Source: CAIVND01 sp035532075
GTDB lineage: Bacteria; Actinomycetota; Acidimicrobiia; Acidimicrobiales; Bog-793
Assembly: GCA_035532075.1 (NCBI GenBank)
Contig: DATKRV010000006.1
Coordinates: 1 to 64,000 of the forward strand
Length of the DNA stretch: 64,000 nucleotides
Direction: 5' to 3'
A model generated the notes under the pieces. The model made no database searches. It was not told where the DNA came from and saw only the letters and a program-made list of their open reading frames with translations. Of the stretch, positions 15,416-24,284 are shown in pieces. Made by a program: the position numbers and the translations under genes. The first letter of the stretch is position 1. Every line of letters starts with the position of its first letter.

Positions 15416-15478
15416 TGCTACAATGGTTCCGAACTTGTGCGGGATGTCGTTGGGGAACGTGGGCTCGCGCCCACGTTC
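15416..15478 (+). promoter_or_regulatory. Extended -10 promoter and leader hairpin of the rimP-nusA-infB operon
   Basis: TGCTACAAT at 15416-15424 is an extended -10 box. Downstream, gaacgtgggc (15455-15464) and gcccacgttc (15469-15478) form a perfect 10-bp stem with a tcgc loop, followed by the T-rich ttgttttc. This resembles an attenuator in the leader of the operon that encodes NusA. Confidence 0.55.
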
Positions 15479-15550
15479 TTGTTTTCTCCGACTCCGTCGC
15501 TGCGCTGTCGGATGGTTGGCCCATGACAACTGAAAAAAGGAGGTGGCCAA

Positions 15551-16132
15551 ATGTCAGGAGACCTACAGACGCTCGAAGAGGCCATCTCCGGGCTCCTCGA
15601 CGGGATCGATGTCGACCTCGTCGATGTCGAGTTGCGCCAGGGCGCACTCTGTGTCACGGTGAGTCGCCGCGACGGTCTCGATTTCGAGTCGCTCGCGCTT
15701 GCCTCGCGACTTGTCAGTGACTTTCTCGATGCCCACGACGAGCTGACGCCCTCCGAGCCATTTGAACTCGAGGTCTCAAGTCCTGGGCTCGAACGAAAAT
15801 TGCGACGCCCGCAACACTTTGCCGAGGTGGTCGGACAGGTCATCGCCGTGCGCACAACGAATGCTGCACCGGGCGAGCGACGCGACGAGGGAGAGCTTGT
15901 GCGCGCCGACGAGCGGGGCATCTCCCTCCTATCGCTGAGCTCCAAGACGGTGCGCGACCTCTCCTACGAGATGATCGACAGAGCACACACCGTTTTTGAC
16001 TGGAAGGCAGCACTCGCCAAGGACCAGCGTTCGCGTACATCCGAGACGGTTGAACCGGACGACTCCACATCGGCACTGGACGGACGCGACAACACACTGG
16101 CGGGAGCGCCGAAGAGGGAGGTCGAGAGATGA
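15551..16132 (+). CDS. rimP: Ribosome maturation factor RimP
   Basis: A 193-residue RimP, needed for maturation of the 30S subunit. The N-terminal domain has DLVDVELRQGALCVTVSR, then FELEVSSPGLERKLRRPQHF, the most conserved RimP stretch, followed by the Sm-like C-terminal domain. A textbook aaaaggagg lies 7 bases before the ATG. The C-terminal ~35 residues are a polar extension. Its stop overlaps the nusA start by 4 bases, and the order rimP-nusA-ylxR-infB is the usual one. Confidence 0.93.
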   Translation: MSGDLQTLEEAISGLLDGIDVDLVDVELRQGALCVTVSRRDGLDFESLALASRLVSDFLDAHDELTPSEPFELEVSSPGLERKLRRPQHFAEVVGQVIAVRTTNAAPGERRDEGELVRADERGISLLSLSSKTVRDLSYEMIDRAHTVFDWKAALAKDQRSRTSETVEPDDSTSALDGRDNTLAGAPKREVER

Positions 16133-17358
16133 CGACAACGAACTTCGAATTCCTAGAGGCGCTGCAGCAGATCGCGCGCGACAAGGGCATCGCGGTGGAC
16201 ACACTGCTTGAGGCACTCGCGAACGCGCTGGTCGCGGCCTACAAGCGGATGCCGTCCTCGGCGGAGGAGGCCTTCGTCACGATCGACTCTGATTCGGGCG
16301 AGATTCGTGTCTATGGCCAGGAGCTCGATGACGACGGCAACGTCGTGCGCGAGTGGGATGACACCCCGGACGACTTTGGTCGTATCGCAGCCCAGGCAGC
16401 CAAGCAAGTCATCTTGCAGCGCATTCGCGAGGCCGAGCGTGACCTGAAATACGACGAGTATGCCGGGCGAGAGGGCGACATCGTCACGGGGATCATCCAG
16501 CAGAGTGACAATCGCTACACACTTTTGGACCTCGGAAAGGTCGAAGCCCTCCTGCCCCAGGCGGAGCAGGTGCCTTACGAGCGCTACGACCACGGCGCGC
16601 GCCTCAAGGCTTACATCGTCGAGGTGCGAAAGACTGCCAAAGGTCCACAGATCGTCGTGTCACGATCTCACCCCGGTCTCATCCGCCGTCTGTTCGAGCT
16701 TGAGGTGCCCGAAATCTCCAACGGCGTCGTCGAACTCAAGGCGTGCGCGCGTGAGCCGGGGCATCGGACGAAGATCGCCGTCTGGTCGAATGATTCCAAT
16801 GTCGATCCAGTTGGCGCGTGTGTTGGCGCGCGTGGCGCGCGCGTGCGGATGGTGACCAATGAGTTGCGTGGCGAAAAGGTCGACATTGTGCCGTTCTCTG
16901 ACGATCCTGGCGAGTTTGTGGCCCGTGCGCTCCAGCCTGCAAAGGTGCAAGAGGTACGTCTCGATGAAGAGACTGGTACGGCGATGGTGATTGTGCATGA
17001 CTACCAGCTCTCGCTCGCGATCGGGAAGGAGGGCCAGAACGCGCGACTCGCCGCGCGGCTCACCGGTTGGCGGATCGACATCAAGTCCGAGAGTCAGCTC
17101 GCCGATGAGGAGTCGGGTTACGCATCCGAGGCTTGGGCTGAGGGTGAGTGGATCGAGTCCGCCGACGGATCGATGGTCTTCCAGCCCGCCGGAGGGGGAG
17201 AGCCGATCACGATGGAGAGCTGGCAAAAGGGCGGGATTACTGCACCCGTCCCGGAGCAGGTTGACACGGCCTTGGTCCCTGCAGAGGTTGCAAAGGTTGC
17301 AGAGGTTGCAGAGGCGACGGTCGAGGCCGGCGACTCTGGCGCGAAGAGCGAGGCATAG
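16129..17358 (+). CDS. nusA: Transcription termination/antitermination factor NusA
   Basis: A 409-residue NusA that binds RNA polymerase and nascent RNA to control pausing, termination and antitermination. Domain order: N-terminal polymerase-binding domain (FEFLEALQQIARDKGI, LEALANALVAAYKR), S1 domain (EGDIVTGIIQQSDNRYTLLD), then two KH domains (VGACVGARGARVRMVTNEL and SLAIGKEGQNARLAARLTGW). The tail is Ala/Val-rich with VAKVAEVAEA repeats and has no acidic repeats of the E. coli kind. It is translationally coupled to rimP. Confidence 0.96.
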   Translation: MTTTNFEFLEALQQIARDKGIAVDTLLEALANALVAAYKRMPSSAEEAFVTIDSDSGEIRVYGQELDDDGNVVREWDDTPDDFGRIAAQAAKQVILQRIREAERDLKYDEYAGREGDIVTGIIQQSDNRYTLLDLGKVEALLPQAEQVPYERYDHGARLKAYIVEVRKTAKGPQIVVSRSHPGLIRRLFELEVPEISNGVVELKACAREPGHRTKIAVWSNDSNVDPVGACVGARGARVRMVTNELRGEKVDIVPFSDDPGEFVARALQPAKVQEVRLDEETGTAMVIVHDYQLSLAIGKEGQNARLAARLTGWRIDIKSESQLADEESGYASEAWAEGEWIESADGSMVFQPAGGGEPITMESWQKGGITAPVPEQVDTALVPAEVAKVAEVAEATVEAGDSGAKSEA

Positions 17359-17364
17359 CGGGCA

Positions 17365-17667
17365 ATGATGGCTCGTCCGGTGCGCACCTGTGTCGGTTGT
17401 CGTCAGCGATTCGCCATCGAAAGCCTGGTGCGGATCACGATCGACACCAGGGGTCAGCTCGTCGTCGGGGGATCCAGTGATGGACGTGGAGTCTGGCTCT
17501 GCGCTGGTACGCAAGAGTGTGCGCTGCGGGCTGAGCGGTCGGGGGCACTCGGTCGGGGGTTCAGGGCGACCGTTGCGCCAGAGCGTGTGCGGGCTCTGAT
17601 CGAGATGCTCTCGGACAAGCGGGAGAGGTCGAATTGCTCGGGGCGGCCGGGCACAGTTGTCTCGTAG
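17365..17667 (+). CDS. ylxR: YlxR/RnpM family RNA-binding protein
   Basis: A 100-residue DUF448 protein. It begins RPVRTCVGCRQRF and continues GRGVWLCAG, the two conserved YlxR blocks, with GRGFRATVAPERV near the end. YlxR proteins are nucleoid- or RNase P-associated regulators encoded between nusA and infB in many bacteria, as here. Two adjacent ATGs (17365, 17368) can serve as start. The final ~20 residues (RERSNCSGRPGTVVS) are not conserved-looking. Confidence 0.88.
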   Translation: MMARPVRTCVGCRQRFAIESLVRITIDTRGQLVVGGSSDGRGVWLCAGTQECALRAERSGALGRGFRATVAPERVRALIEMLSDKRERSNCSGRPGTVVS

Positions 17668-17746
17668 GTGTGCGAGGATAGGAGTACGGCTTTGGCCGTC
17701 TGAGACGCGTATCACGTGGATGCGCTGAGAAGGGACTGTCGAGTAG

Positions 17747-20578
17747 TTGGCGAAGAAGATCCGCGTCTATGAGCTTGCACGCGAGCTTGGACTTACGAAT
17801 AAAGAGGCACTCGACCTCTCCATTGCCCTTGGAATCGGCGTCAAAAGCCACTCGTCGTCGATTGAAGACGCACAGGCAGACCGCGTTCGCCGCAAGGCAA
17901 AGGCCGAGGGGCTCATCCGCGAGGTTCAGCCCGAGGAACCTGCTCCGGCCAAGAAGGCACCCGCCAAGAGGGCCGCAGCGTCAAGGGCAGCCACAACGAA
18001 GGCAGCCGCCCCGAGCGCTCCCGATCCCCTCGCTCTGCCCGGCGTCATCGAACCCGAGGTACAAAAGACGGAGCGCCGCGCCGCCGCTGCACCTGCAGCG
18101 GTCCACGAGAGCCCCTTCGCACCGCCGGTCCTGCCCGACGAGGTCGCGCCAGAACACCGGGTTGTGCGGAGCCGTCCAGCCAGCCAGATGAGCGAGACTG
18201 CGCATCACGTCCCCGAACGCCCCCTCCCACCGCGCGCTCCTTCGGCACCGCCGCGCGGCACGGTGCCCGGTGCGCCGGAGAGCCAGCGATCGATGCCTCC
18301 GGCTGCCGCCCAGTCCCGCCGGCCCCTGACGAGCTCGACCGGCCGGCCGATCCCACCTCCCCCCAATGGACCACTTCGGTCGGCGACCGGACGTCCGATA
18401 CCGCCGCCTCCCGGCGGAGGTCGCCCCAGCACGCCTGCACCGAGTCGACCGACCGGTCCTGGCGGATCGAGCCGTGGTCCGCGGCCGACGGGTACTCCAC
18501 GTCCCGGTGGTACCGGAGGCTCGCGCCCAGGCGGTTTCTCGGGCGGGTCATCGCGGCCGGGAGGTTTCTCGGGTGGCGCCGGTAGCAGCCGCCCTTCGAC
18601 GGGAACCTCGGGGATGCCGGGTCGATCGGGGGCGGGAGCTGCCGGTGGACCGCCGAGTGGACCTCCCCGCGGAGGACCGGGTAGTCGCGGCCGACCGCCG
18701 CAGCGGCGGACGCAGCGTCGTCGCCGCAACACCGAGGAGCTCGAGCCCTACCAGCCCGTCGTCTACAGCGCCTCGAATGCGCCGGTGCCCGAGAGCGAGG
18801 TGATCATCGAGCGAGGCTCGACTCCGCAAGAGGTCGGCCCCAAGCTGAACCGGTCCTCGGGCGATATCATCCGTTTTCTCTTTCTCCAGGGCGAGGTGGT
18901 CACGGCGACCCAATCCCTCTCGGAGGACATGATCGAGCTCTTTGCCGCCGAGATCGGCGCGCGTGTCAAGCTCGTCGATCCCGGTGAGGAGCAAGAGGCC
19001 GCCCTTCAGGCGCGTTATTTTGCCGACATCGATGAGGAGGAGGATGCCGCGACGCTTGTTCCGCGTCCGCCGATTGTCACCGTCATGGGACATGTCGACC
19101 ACGGGAAGACCAAACTGCTTGACCGTATCCGCCAGACCAATGTTGTTGCCGGTGAGGCGGGGGGAATCACCCAGCATATTGGCGCCTATCAGGTCAAGGT
19201 GGGGGATCAGGCAATCACCTTCATCGATACCCCGGGTCACGAGGCGTTCACGGCGATGCGCGCGCGTGGTGCTGAGGTCACCGACATCGTCGTGCTTGTC
19301 GTCGCGGCCGATGACGGCGTGATGCCACAGACCGTTGAGGCGATCAATCACGCCAAGGCGGCGGGTGTACCGATCCTCGTTGCAATCAACAAGATCGATC
19401 GCGAGGAGGCCGATCCGAACCGCGTCCTCCAGCAGCTTTCGGAGCATGGACTTGTTCCCGAGTCCTGGGGTGGCGAGACGATCACCGTCGAGTGTTCTGC
19501 GCTCCAGGGTCTTGGCATCGACGAGCTGCTCGAACAGATCACCGTTCTGGCCGAGGTGCTCGAGCTCAAAGCATCTCCAGAGGGACCCGCCCGTGGCACC
19601 GTGCTTGAATCGAACCTCGAGGTTGGACGTGGACCGGTGGCGACGATCATCGTCTCTGCCGGCACGCTGCATGTCGGGGACGCGCTTGTCGCAGGCTCCG
19701 CGTGGGGAAGGGTCAAGGCGCTGATCGACGACAAGGGTGACCAGGTCAAGATCGCGACACTATCGATGCCCGTTGAGGTGCTTGGACTCTCCGAGCCTGC
19801 CTCAGCCGGGGATGAGGTCCGTGGGACCCCCGACCAGGCGATCGCGCGCACCATCGGCGAGGCGCGAGAGCAGCGCCAGCGCTTTGCCGGTTATGGACAG
19901 AACGCAACCGCGCAGGGCTCCGGGTCAAAACTCGAGGACATCTTCGAGCAGATCCAGCAGGGTGGCACGGCGACTCTGACACTGGTGCTCAAGGCCGATG
20001 TGCAAGGTTCGCTCGAAGCGGTTACCGAAAGTCTCCGCAAGCTCGAACGCGATGATGTCAAGATCGCCTTTGTCCACCGCGCGGTTGGCGGTATCACCGA
20101 GAATGACGTCACGATCGCCGCGGCATCGGGCGCGACGATCATCGGTTTCAATGTGCGACCCGATCGGCGATCGCGCGAACTCGCAGTGACACACAAGGTC
20201 GAGATCCGAACCTACGAGATCATCTACAGGCTCATCGAAGACCTTGAGGCAGCCATGCTCGGCATGCTTGCACCGACCTTTGAGGAGATCGTGACCGGTG
20301 AGGCGGAGGTACGTGACATCTTCCGCGTTCCGCGCGTCGGAGCGATCGCCGGATGCTACGTGCGGAACGGGACGATCACGCGCGGATCCAAGGTGCGCTT
20401 CCTTCGAGACGGCGTTGTAATCTGGAAGGGCGCGATCTCTTCGCTGCGCCGGTTCAAAGATGACGTGCGCGAGGTTCAGACAGGTTTTGAGTGCGGAATC
20501 GGCCTCACCGACTTCCAGGATCTCCATTCCGGTGACATCATTGAAACCTTCGACGAGCGTGAGGTTCCGCGCACCTAG
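17747..20578 (+). CDS. infB: Translation initiation factor IF-2
   Basis: A 943-residue IF-2 that brings fMet-tRNA to the 30S subunit. It has an N-terminal IF2-N domain (VYELARELGLTNKEALDL), a long Ala-, Pro- and Gly-rich linker (about residues 65-330), a GTPase with PIVTVMGHVDHGKTKLLD, DTPGHEAFTAMRARG and NKIDREEADP, and C-terminal domains 2-4 (DVQGSLEAVTESL). The start is TTG at 17747 (LAKKIRVYELA) with gaaggga about 10 bases upstream. The linker encodes stretches of GGSRPGGFSGGS-type repeats. Confidence 0.96.
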   Translation: MAKKIRVYELARELGLTNKEALDLSIALGIGVKSHSSSIEDAQADRVRRKAKAEGLIREVQPEEPAPAKKAPAKRAAASRAATTKAAAPSAPDPLALPGVIEPEVQKTERRAAAAPAAVHESPFAPPVLPDEVAPEHRVVRSRPASQMSETAHHVPERPLPPRAPSAPPRGTVPGAPESQRSMPPAAAQSRRPLTSSTGRPIPPPPNGPLRSATGRPIPPPPGGGRPSTPAPSRPTGPGGSSRGPRPTGTPRPGGTGGSRPGGFSGGSSRPGGFSGGAGSSRPSTGTSGMPGRSGAGAAGGPPSGPPRGGPGSRGRPPQRRTQRRRRNTEELEPYQPVVYSASNAPVPESEVIIERGSTPQEVGPKLNRSSGDIIRFLFLQGEVVTATQSLSEDMIELFAAEIGARVKLVDPGEEQEAALQARYFADIDEEEDAATLVPRPPIVTVMGHVDHGKTKLLDRIRQTNVVAGEAGGITQHIGAYQVKVGDQAITFIDTPGHEAFTAMRARGAEVTDIVVLVVAADDGVMPQTVEAINHAKAAGVPILVAINKIDREEADPNRVLQQLSEHGLVPESWGGETITVECSALQGLGIDELLEQITVLAEVLELKASPEGPARGTVLESNLEVGRGPVATIIVSAGTLHVGDALVAGSAWGRVKALIDDKGDQVKIATLSMPVEVLGLSEPASAGDEVRGTPDQAIARTIGEAREQRQRFAGYGQNATAQGSGSKLEDIFEQIQQGGTATLTLVLKADVQGSLEAVTESLRKLERDDVKIAFVHRAVGGITENDVTIAAASGATIIGFNVRPDRRSRELAVTHKVEIRTYEIIYRLIEDLEAAMLGMLAPTFEEIVTGEAEVRDIFRVPRVGAIAGCYVRNGTITRGSKVRFLRDGVVIWKGAISSLRRFKDDVREVQTGFECGIGLTDFQDLHSGDIIETFDEREVPRT

Positions 20579-20652
20579 CGGCAATGGTTCATCTGGTCCC
20601 TTGCCCGATTGAGAGGGATCTGTTCATGTGATCGACAGGAGGCGGGTCCACC

Positions 20653-21036
20653 TTGGAGCGTTCACGCAAGAAGGGTCCGCAGCGCAACTATCCGCGCACC
20701 GTGCGCGTCAACGCACTCTTGCATGAGGTGCTCGCAGAGGCTCTCGAAAGGCTCTCCGATCACGACGAGAGGCTGTTGCTGACGACCATCACCGGCGTCT
20801 CATGCGATCCCGATCTGCGCCACGCGCTTGTCTTTCTCTCGTCGCTCGACGACGAGAGATCAGTGGCGCTCGAAGATCACCGACGCGCGCTGCAGTCGGA
20901 GGTCGCCGCGCAGGTGCGTCTCAAGCGCATCCCCTCGCTCAAGTTTCTTGTCGATCCTGCGATCGTCGCGGGCAACCGGGTGGAAGAGGCACTGAGACGC
21001 GTCCAGGAACTCTCCAAAGAGGGGCCAGATTCCTGA
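20653..21036 (+). CDS. rbfA: Ribosome-binding factor A
   Basis: A 127-residue RbfA, a cold-inducible 30S maturation factor with a KH-like fold. Recognisable parts are YPRTVRVNALLHEVLAEALE, DPDLRHALVFLSSL and VRLKRIPSLKFLVDP. The TTG start at 20653 follows aggaggcgggtccacc, a good ribosome binding site. It lies between infB and truB as in most bacteria, two bases before the truB start. Confidence 0.92.
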   Translation: MERSRKKGPQRNYPRTVRVNALLHEVLAEALERLSDHDERLLLTTITGVSCDPDLRHALVFLSSLDDERSVALEDHRRALQSEVAAQVRLKRIPSLKFLVDPAIVAGNRVEEALRRVQELSKEGPDS

Positions 21037-21037
21037 T

Positions 21038-22021
21038 ATGGGCCGGCGCCCGACACGCGCGTCCCCCGGGGGTGTGCAAGAGATCGATGGTTATGTCGTG
21101 ATCGACAAGCCCGCCGGAATCACCTCGCACGATGTCGTTGCACGCGCGCGAAGGTTGCTGGCGACGCGCAGAATCGGTCATGCCGGAACGCTCGATCCGG
21201 GCGCTACCGGGGTATTGGTCCTTGGAGTGGGTCGGGCGACGCGACTGTTGCGATTCGTGAGCGACCAGCCAAAGAGTTATCGAGGGGAGATTGTCTTCGC
21301 GACGACGACGTCGACGTTAGATGACGCGGGAGAGATCACTGGACGTTTCGAAATGCCCAACCTCGAGCCCGAGCGAATCAGCCTCGTGGCGCGTCGTTTT
21401 GTCGGCACGATCAAGCAGATTCCACCGATGGTCTCGGCGATCAAGGTCGATGGCACCCGCCTCTACGAACTCGCGCGAAAGGGCATTGAGGTCGAACGCG
21501 CGCCGCGCAGCGTTACGATCACCCGCTTCGACCTCGAGCCGACAAAAGACCGCTTCGTCTTTTCATTCGTCGTCGACTGCTCGTCGGGAACCTATGTGCG
21601 CTCGCTCGCCGCGGATCTCGGTGCGGCGCTCGGTGGAGGTGCACACCTGCGACGACTGCGAAGGGAGGGGATCGGACCGTTCCGTCTTGACGGCGCCGTC
21701 GTCCTCGATGCTCTCTCGCGAGATGACGTCGCGCCAAGTCTCGGATTGGTGCGCCATCTCGATCGGATTGTTGTCGATGACCGATTGATCACGGACATCG
21801 CGCACGGGAAGATTTTCGAACGTCGCGCCCTCGAAGTTGTCGGTGACGGGCCCTGGGCGCTTCAGTCGAAGGACGCGCGACTGCTTGGTGTCTATGAATC
21901 TTGGACGACCGAGCGGATCAAGCCTGCAGTGGTGCTGCTTGATGCAGATGAACTTGAACGATCTAAATCGGCGGACCCCGAGTTGACGCCCCTCACCAAA
22001 GACAGCCCGGACGGACGATAG
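21038..22021 (+). CDS. truB: tRNA pseudouridine-55 synthase
   Basis: A 327-residue TruB that converts U55 of tRNA to pseudouridine. The signature GYVVIDKPAGITSHDVV starts the core, RRIGHAGTLDPGATGVLVLG contains the catalytic aspartate, and PPMVSAIKVDGTRLYELAR and SSGTYVRSLAADLG are conserved. The C-terminal region matches the actinobacterial extension. It starts two bases after rbfA ends and is followed by ribF at 12 bases. Confidence 0.95.
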   Translation: MGRRPTRASPGGVQEIDGYVVIDKPAGITSHDVVARARRLLATRRIGHAGTLDPGATGVLVLGVGRATRLLRFVSDQPKSYRGEIVFATTTSTLDDAGEITGRFEMPNLEPERISLVARRFVGTIKQIPPMVSAIKVDGTRLYELARKGIEVERAPRSVTITRFDLEPTKDRFVFSFVVDCSSGTYVRSLAADLGAALGGGAHLRRLRREGIGPFRLDGAVVLDALSRDDVAPSLGLVRHLDRIVVDDRLITDIAHGKIFERRALEVVGDGPWALQSKDARLLGVYESWTTERIKPAVVLLDADELERSKSADPELTPLTKDSPDGR

Positions 22022-22033
22022 GGTTTTGAACGT

Positions 22034-22867
22034 ATGAGCACTGCGACCGAATCCGGGTCCTTAACTGGCGAACGCAGTGTCGTCACGGTAGGTACCTATG
22101 ACGGAGTACACCTTGGTCATCGACGGCTGATCGAGGAGACGAAACGATCGGCTCGCGAACGCGCATGTCGAAGCGTTGTCGTGACCTTCTCGGTGCATCC
22201 TTCGAAGGTGTTGCGTCCATCGGCTCCGGTGCCGCTTTTGTGCACGCTCGAGGAGAAGATCGACCTTTTGCAAGAGACCGGCATCGATGAGGTGGTGGTA
22301 CTCGAGTTCGACCGCGACCGCGCACATGAGAGCGCGGAGGATTTTGTGATCCGCGACCTCGTCGGACGACTTGGCGCTGTCGAGGTTGTGGTCGGATCGA
22401 ACTTCCGTTTTGGTTTCAAGCGCCACGGCGACGTGGCACTGCTGCACCGGCTTGGCGAAGAGTACGGATTCGTCACCACAGGGGTCGACCTGGTGCTCGA
22501 TGACGAGCACCACAGTGTGGTCTCTTCGACGCGTATCCGCGCGCTCATCGCCAACGGAGCGATGCGCGAGGCGCAACATCTGCTCGGTCGTCCCTATCCG
22601 CTCATCGGCATGGTCGACTCCTCATCGGTGATGCATCTCCCGAAGGAGCTGCTCATCCCACCCGAGGGCACCTATCTCGTCTCGCTCTCCGCGGGGGGCT
22701 CCGCGCGATCGCACGGAGTTCAATCGGTACGAGGCACTGCACGGATCACCGATCGGGCGACAGTCACGCTCGGCGATCTCGTCGCCGGGCGCGGTATCGA
22801 CAGGGAGAGACCGGTTCGCGTCGCCTTCGAGGGCGATCGCGAGCCAGCAGTCGAGGGCGATCGGTAG
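22034..22867 (+). CDS. ribF: RibF-type FAD synthetase lacking the riboflavin-kinase signature
   Basis: A 277-residue protein. The N-terminal FMN adenylyltransferase domain is intact: VVTVGTYDGVHLGHRRLIEE with the HxGH motif, VVVGSNFRFGFKRHGDVALL and SSTRIRALIANGAMREA. The usual C-terminal riboflavin kinase domain (about 125 residues with a GxPTAN motif) is shortened to about 90: after LLGRPYPLIGMVDSS it goes straight to IPPEGTYLVSLSAGG, with no PTAN motif or conserved kinase glutamate block. It may therefore make FAD from FMN only, with riboflavin kinase supplied by another gene. Position after truB is the standard one for ribF. Confidence 0.85.
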   Translation: MSTATESGSLTGERSVVTVGTYDGVHLGHRRLIEETKRSARERACRSVVVTFSVHPSKVLRPSAPVPLLCTLEEKIDLLQETGIDEVVVLEFDRDRAHESAEDFVIRDLVGRLGAVEVVVGSNFRFGFKRHGDVALLHRLGEEYGFVTTGVDLVLDDEHHSVVSSTRIRALIANGAMREAQHLLGRPYPLIGMVDSSSVMHLPKELLIPPEGTYLVSLSAGGSARSHGVQSVRGTARITDRATVTLGDLVAGRGIDRERPVRVAFEGDREPAVEGDR

Positions 22868-22876
22868 ACTCGGGGC

Positions 22877-23386
22877 GTGGCAATCCATCGCATCCGTCAG
22901 TTCGGCGATCCCGTCCTGCGCCAACGCGCGCGCGAGGTCGAGAGCGTCAACGGCGCGCTGGTGCGCCTCGTCGAGGATATGTACGAGACGATGTACGACG
23001 CACCTGGGGTTGGTCTCGCGGCGCCCCAGATAGGTGTCGAGCGACGTCTCTTTGTCTATGACGTCGGAGACGGGGCACATGCCGTGATCAATCCCGAGAT
23101 CGTCGAATCCTCGGGCGAGTGGTCCTATGACGAGGGATGTCTTTCGATTCCCGATCTCTCCTGGACGGTGGTGCGTCCGGGCTCGGTGCATCTGCGTGGA
23201 GTCTCACTCGATGGCGAGGAGATTGACATCGAGGCCGATGAACTACTCGCGCGGTGTTTCCAGCACGAGATGGACCATCTCGATGGGATCCTCCTCGTTG
23301 AACGACTCGACGAGGAGCAACGCAAGGCGGCGATGGCGATCCTTCGGCAGCGCGCGCTTGACGTCGCGATCCCCTCGCCACGTTGA
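22877..23386 (+). CDS. def: Peptide deformylase
   Basis: A 169-residue deformylase that removes the N-formyl group from nascent proteins. All three motifs are present: GVGLAAPQ, EGCLSIPD with the metal-binding cysteine, and QHEMDHLDG with the two histidine ligands and catalytic glutamate. The start is GTG at 22877. It is followed by fmt, the enzyme that adds the formyl group, so formylation and deformylation are encoded together. Confidence 0.95.
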   Translation: MAIHRIRQFGDPVLRQRAREVESVNGALVRLVEDMYETMYDAPGVGLAAPQIGVERRLFVYDVGDGAHAVINPEIVESSGEWSYDEGCLSIPDLSWTVVRPGSVHLRGVSLDGEEIDIEADELLARCFQHEMDHLDGILLVERLDEEQRKAAMAILRQRALDVAIPSPR

Positions 23387-23399
23387 GCGCGAGAAGACG

Positions 23400-24284
23400 C
23401 TGAAACGCCTCGCGTTCTTCGGCACGCCCGCGACCGCGGCGGCGACGCTTGTGGCGCTGATCGATGCGGGACACGAGATCGCCGTCGTGGTCACCAACCC
23501 GGACCGGCGAAGGGCGCGGCGCGGCGAGATCGAGCCGAACCCGGTCAAGCTCCTCGCCAAGGCTCACGCGATCCCTGTCCGCGAACACCCGAGTGATGTG
23601 CTCGAGTTCCCCTGCGATCTCGGCGTCGTCGTCGCCTATGGCCAGTTGATCCGGACCGATGTGCTCGCGCGGCTTCCGATGGTCAACATCCACTTCTCCC
23701 TCTTGCCGCGCTGGCGTGGAGCGGCTCCCGTCGAACGGGCGATTCTCGCCGGTGACCAAGTCACCGGAGTCTGTCTGATGCGACTCGAAGAGGGACTCGA
23801 CACCGGAGCGGTCTATGCGCGTGCTACCACGGCGATCGATCCCGATGAGGGTCTGGTCAGCCTGCGCGAGCGCCTATCAAGTTTGGGCACCGCGCTCTTG
23901 CTCGAAGAACTTGGTCTTGGCGACGCGGCATTCGCGCATGCCGTTCTCCAGACCGGCGAGGTGAACTATGCGCACAAGATCGGAGTCGAGGATCGACATC
24001 TTGATTTTTCCGAGCCGGCGGTCATCGCCCAGCGGAAGATCCGCGTCGGTCGCGCCTGGACGACCTTTCGTGGACGACGCATCGTCATCCACGAGGCGCG
24101 CGTTCGAGACGGGCACGAAGGCGCCACGGGGGGGCATCCCGGTCTGATCGTCGCCGATCACGTCCTTTGCTCCGCGGGCCTGTTGGTTCCACTCGTCGTG
24201 CAGGCCGAGGGGCGATCGCGCATGGACTTTGCCACCTGGCTCGCCGGAGTGAGACTCAAGGAGGGTGAATCGTTCGAGCCGTGA
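23400..24284 (+). CDS. fmt: Methionyl-tRNA formyltransferase
   Basis: A ~294-residue Fmt that formylates initiator Met-tRNA using 10-formyl-THF. LKRLAFFGTPATAAATL is the typical N-terminus, VNIHFSLLPRWRGAAPVERA holds the catalytic Asn/His, and LEEGLDTGAVYA the conserved Asp. The family start aligns with a CTG codon at 23400, with gagaag just upstream; the only nearby alternative in frame is TTG at 23358, which would overlap def by 29 bases. A non-standard CTG start is thus likely but unproven. Confidence 0.9.
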   Translation: MKRLAFFGTPATAAATLVALIDAGHEIAVVVTNPDRRRARRGEIEPNPVKLLAKAHAIPVREHPSDVLEFPCDLGVVVAYGQLIRTDVLARLPMVNIHFSLLPRWRGAAPVERAILAGDQVTGVCLMRLEEGLDTGAVYARATTAIDPDEGLVSLRERLSSLGTALLLEELGLGDAAFAHAVLQTGEVNYAHKIGVEDRHLDFSEPAVIAQRKIRVGRAWTTFRGRRIVIHEARVRDGHEGATGGHPGLIVADHVLCSAGLLVPLVVQAEGRSRMDFATWLAGVRLKEGESFEP

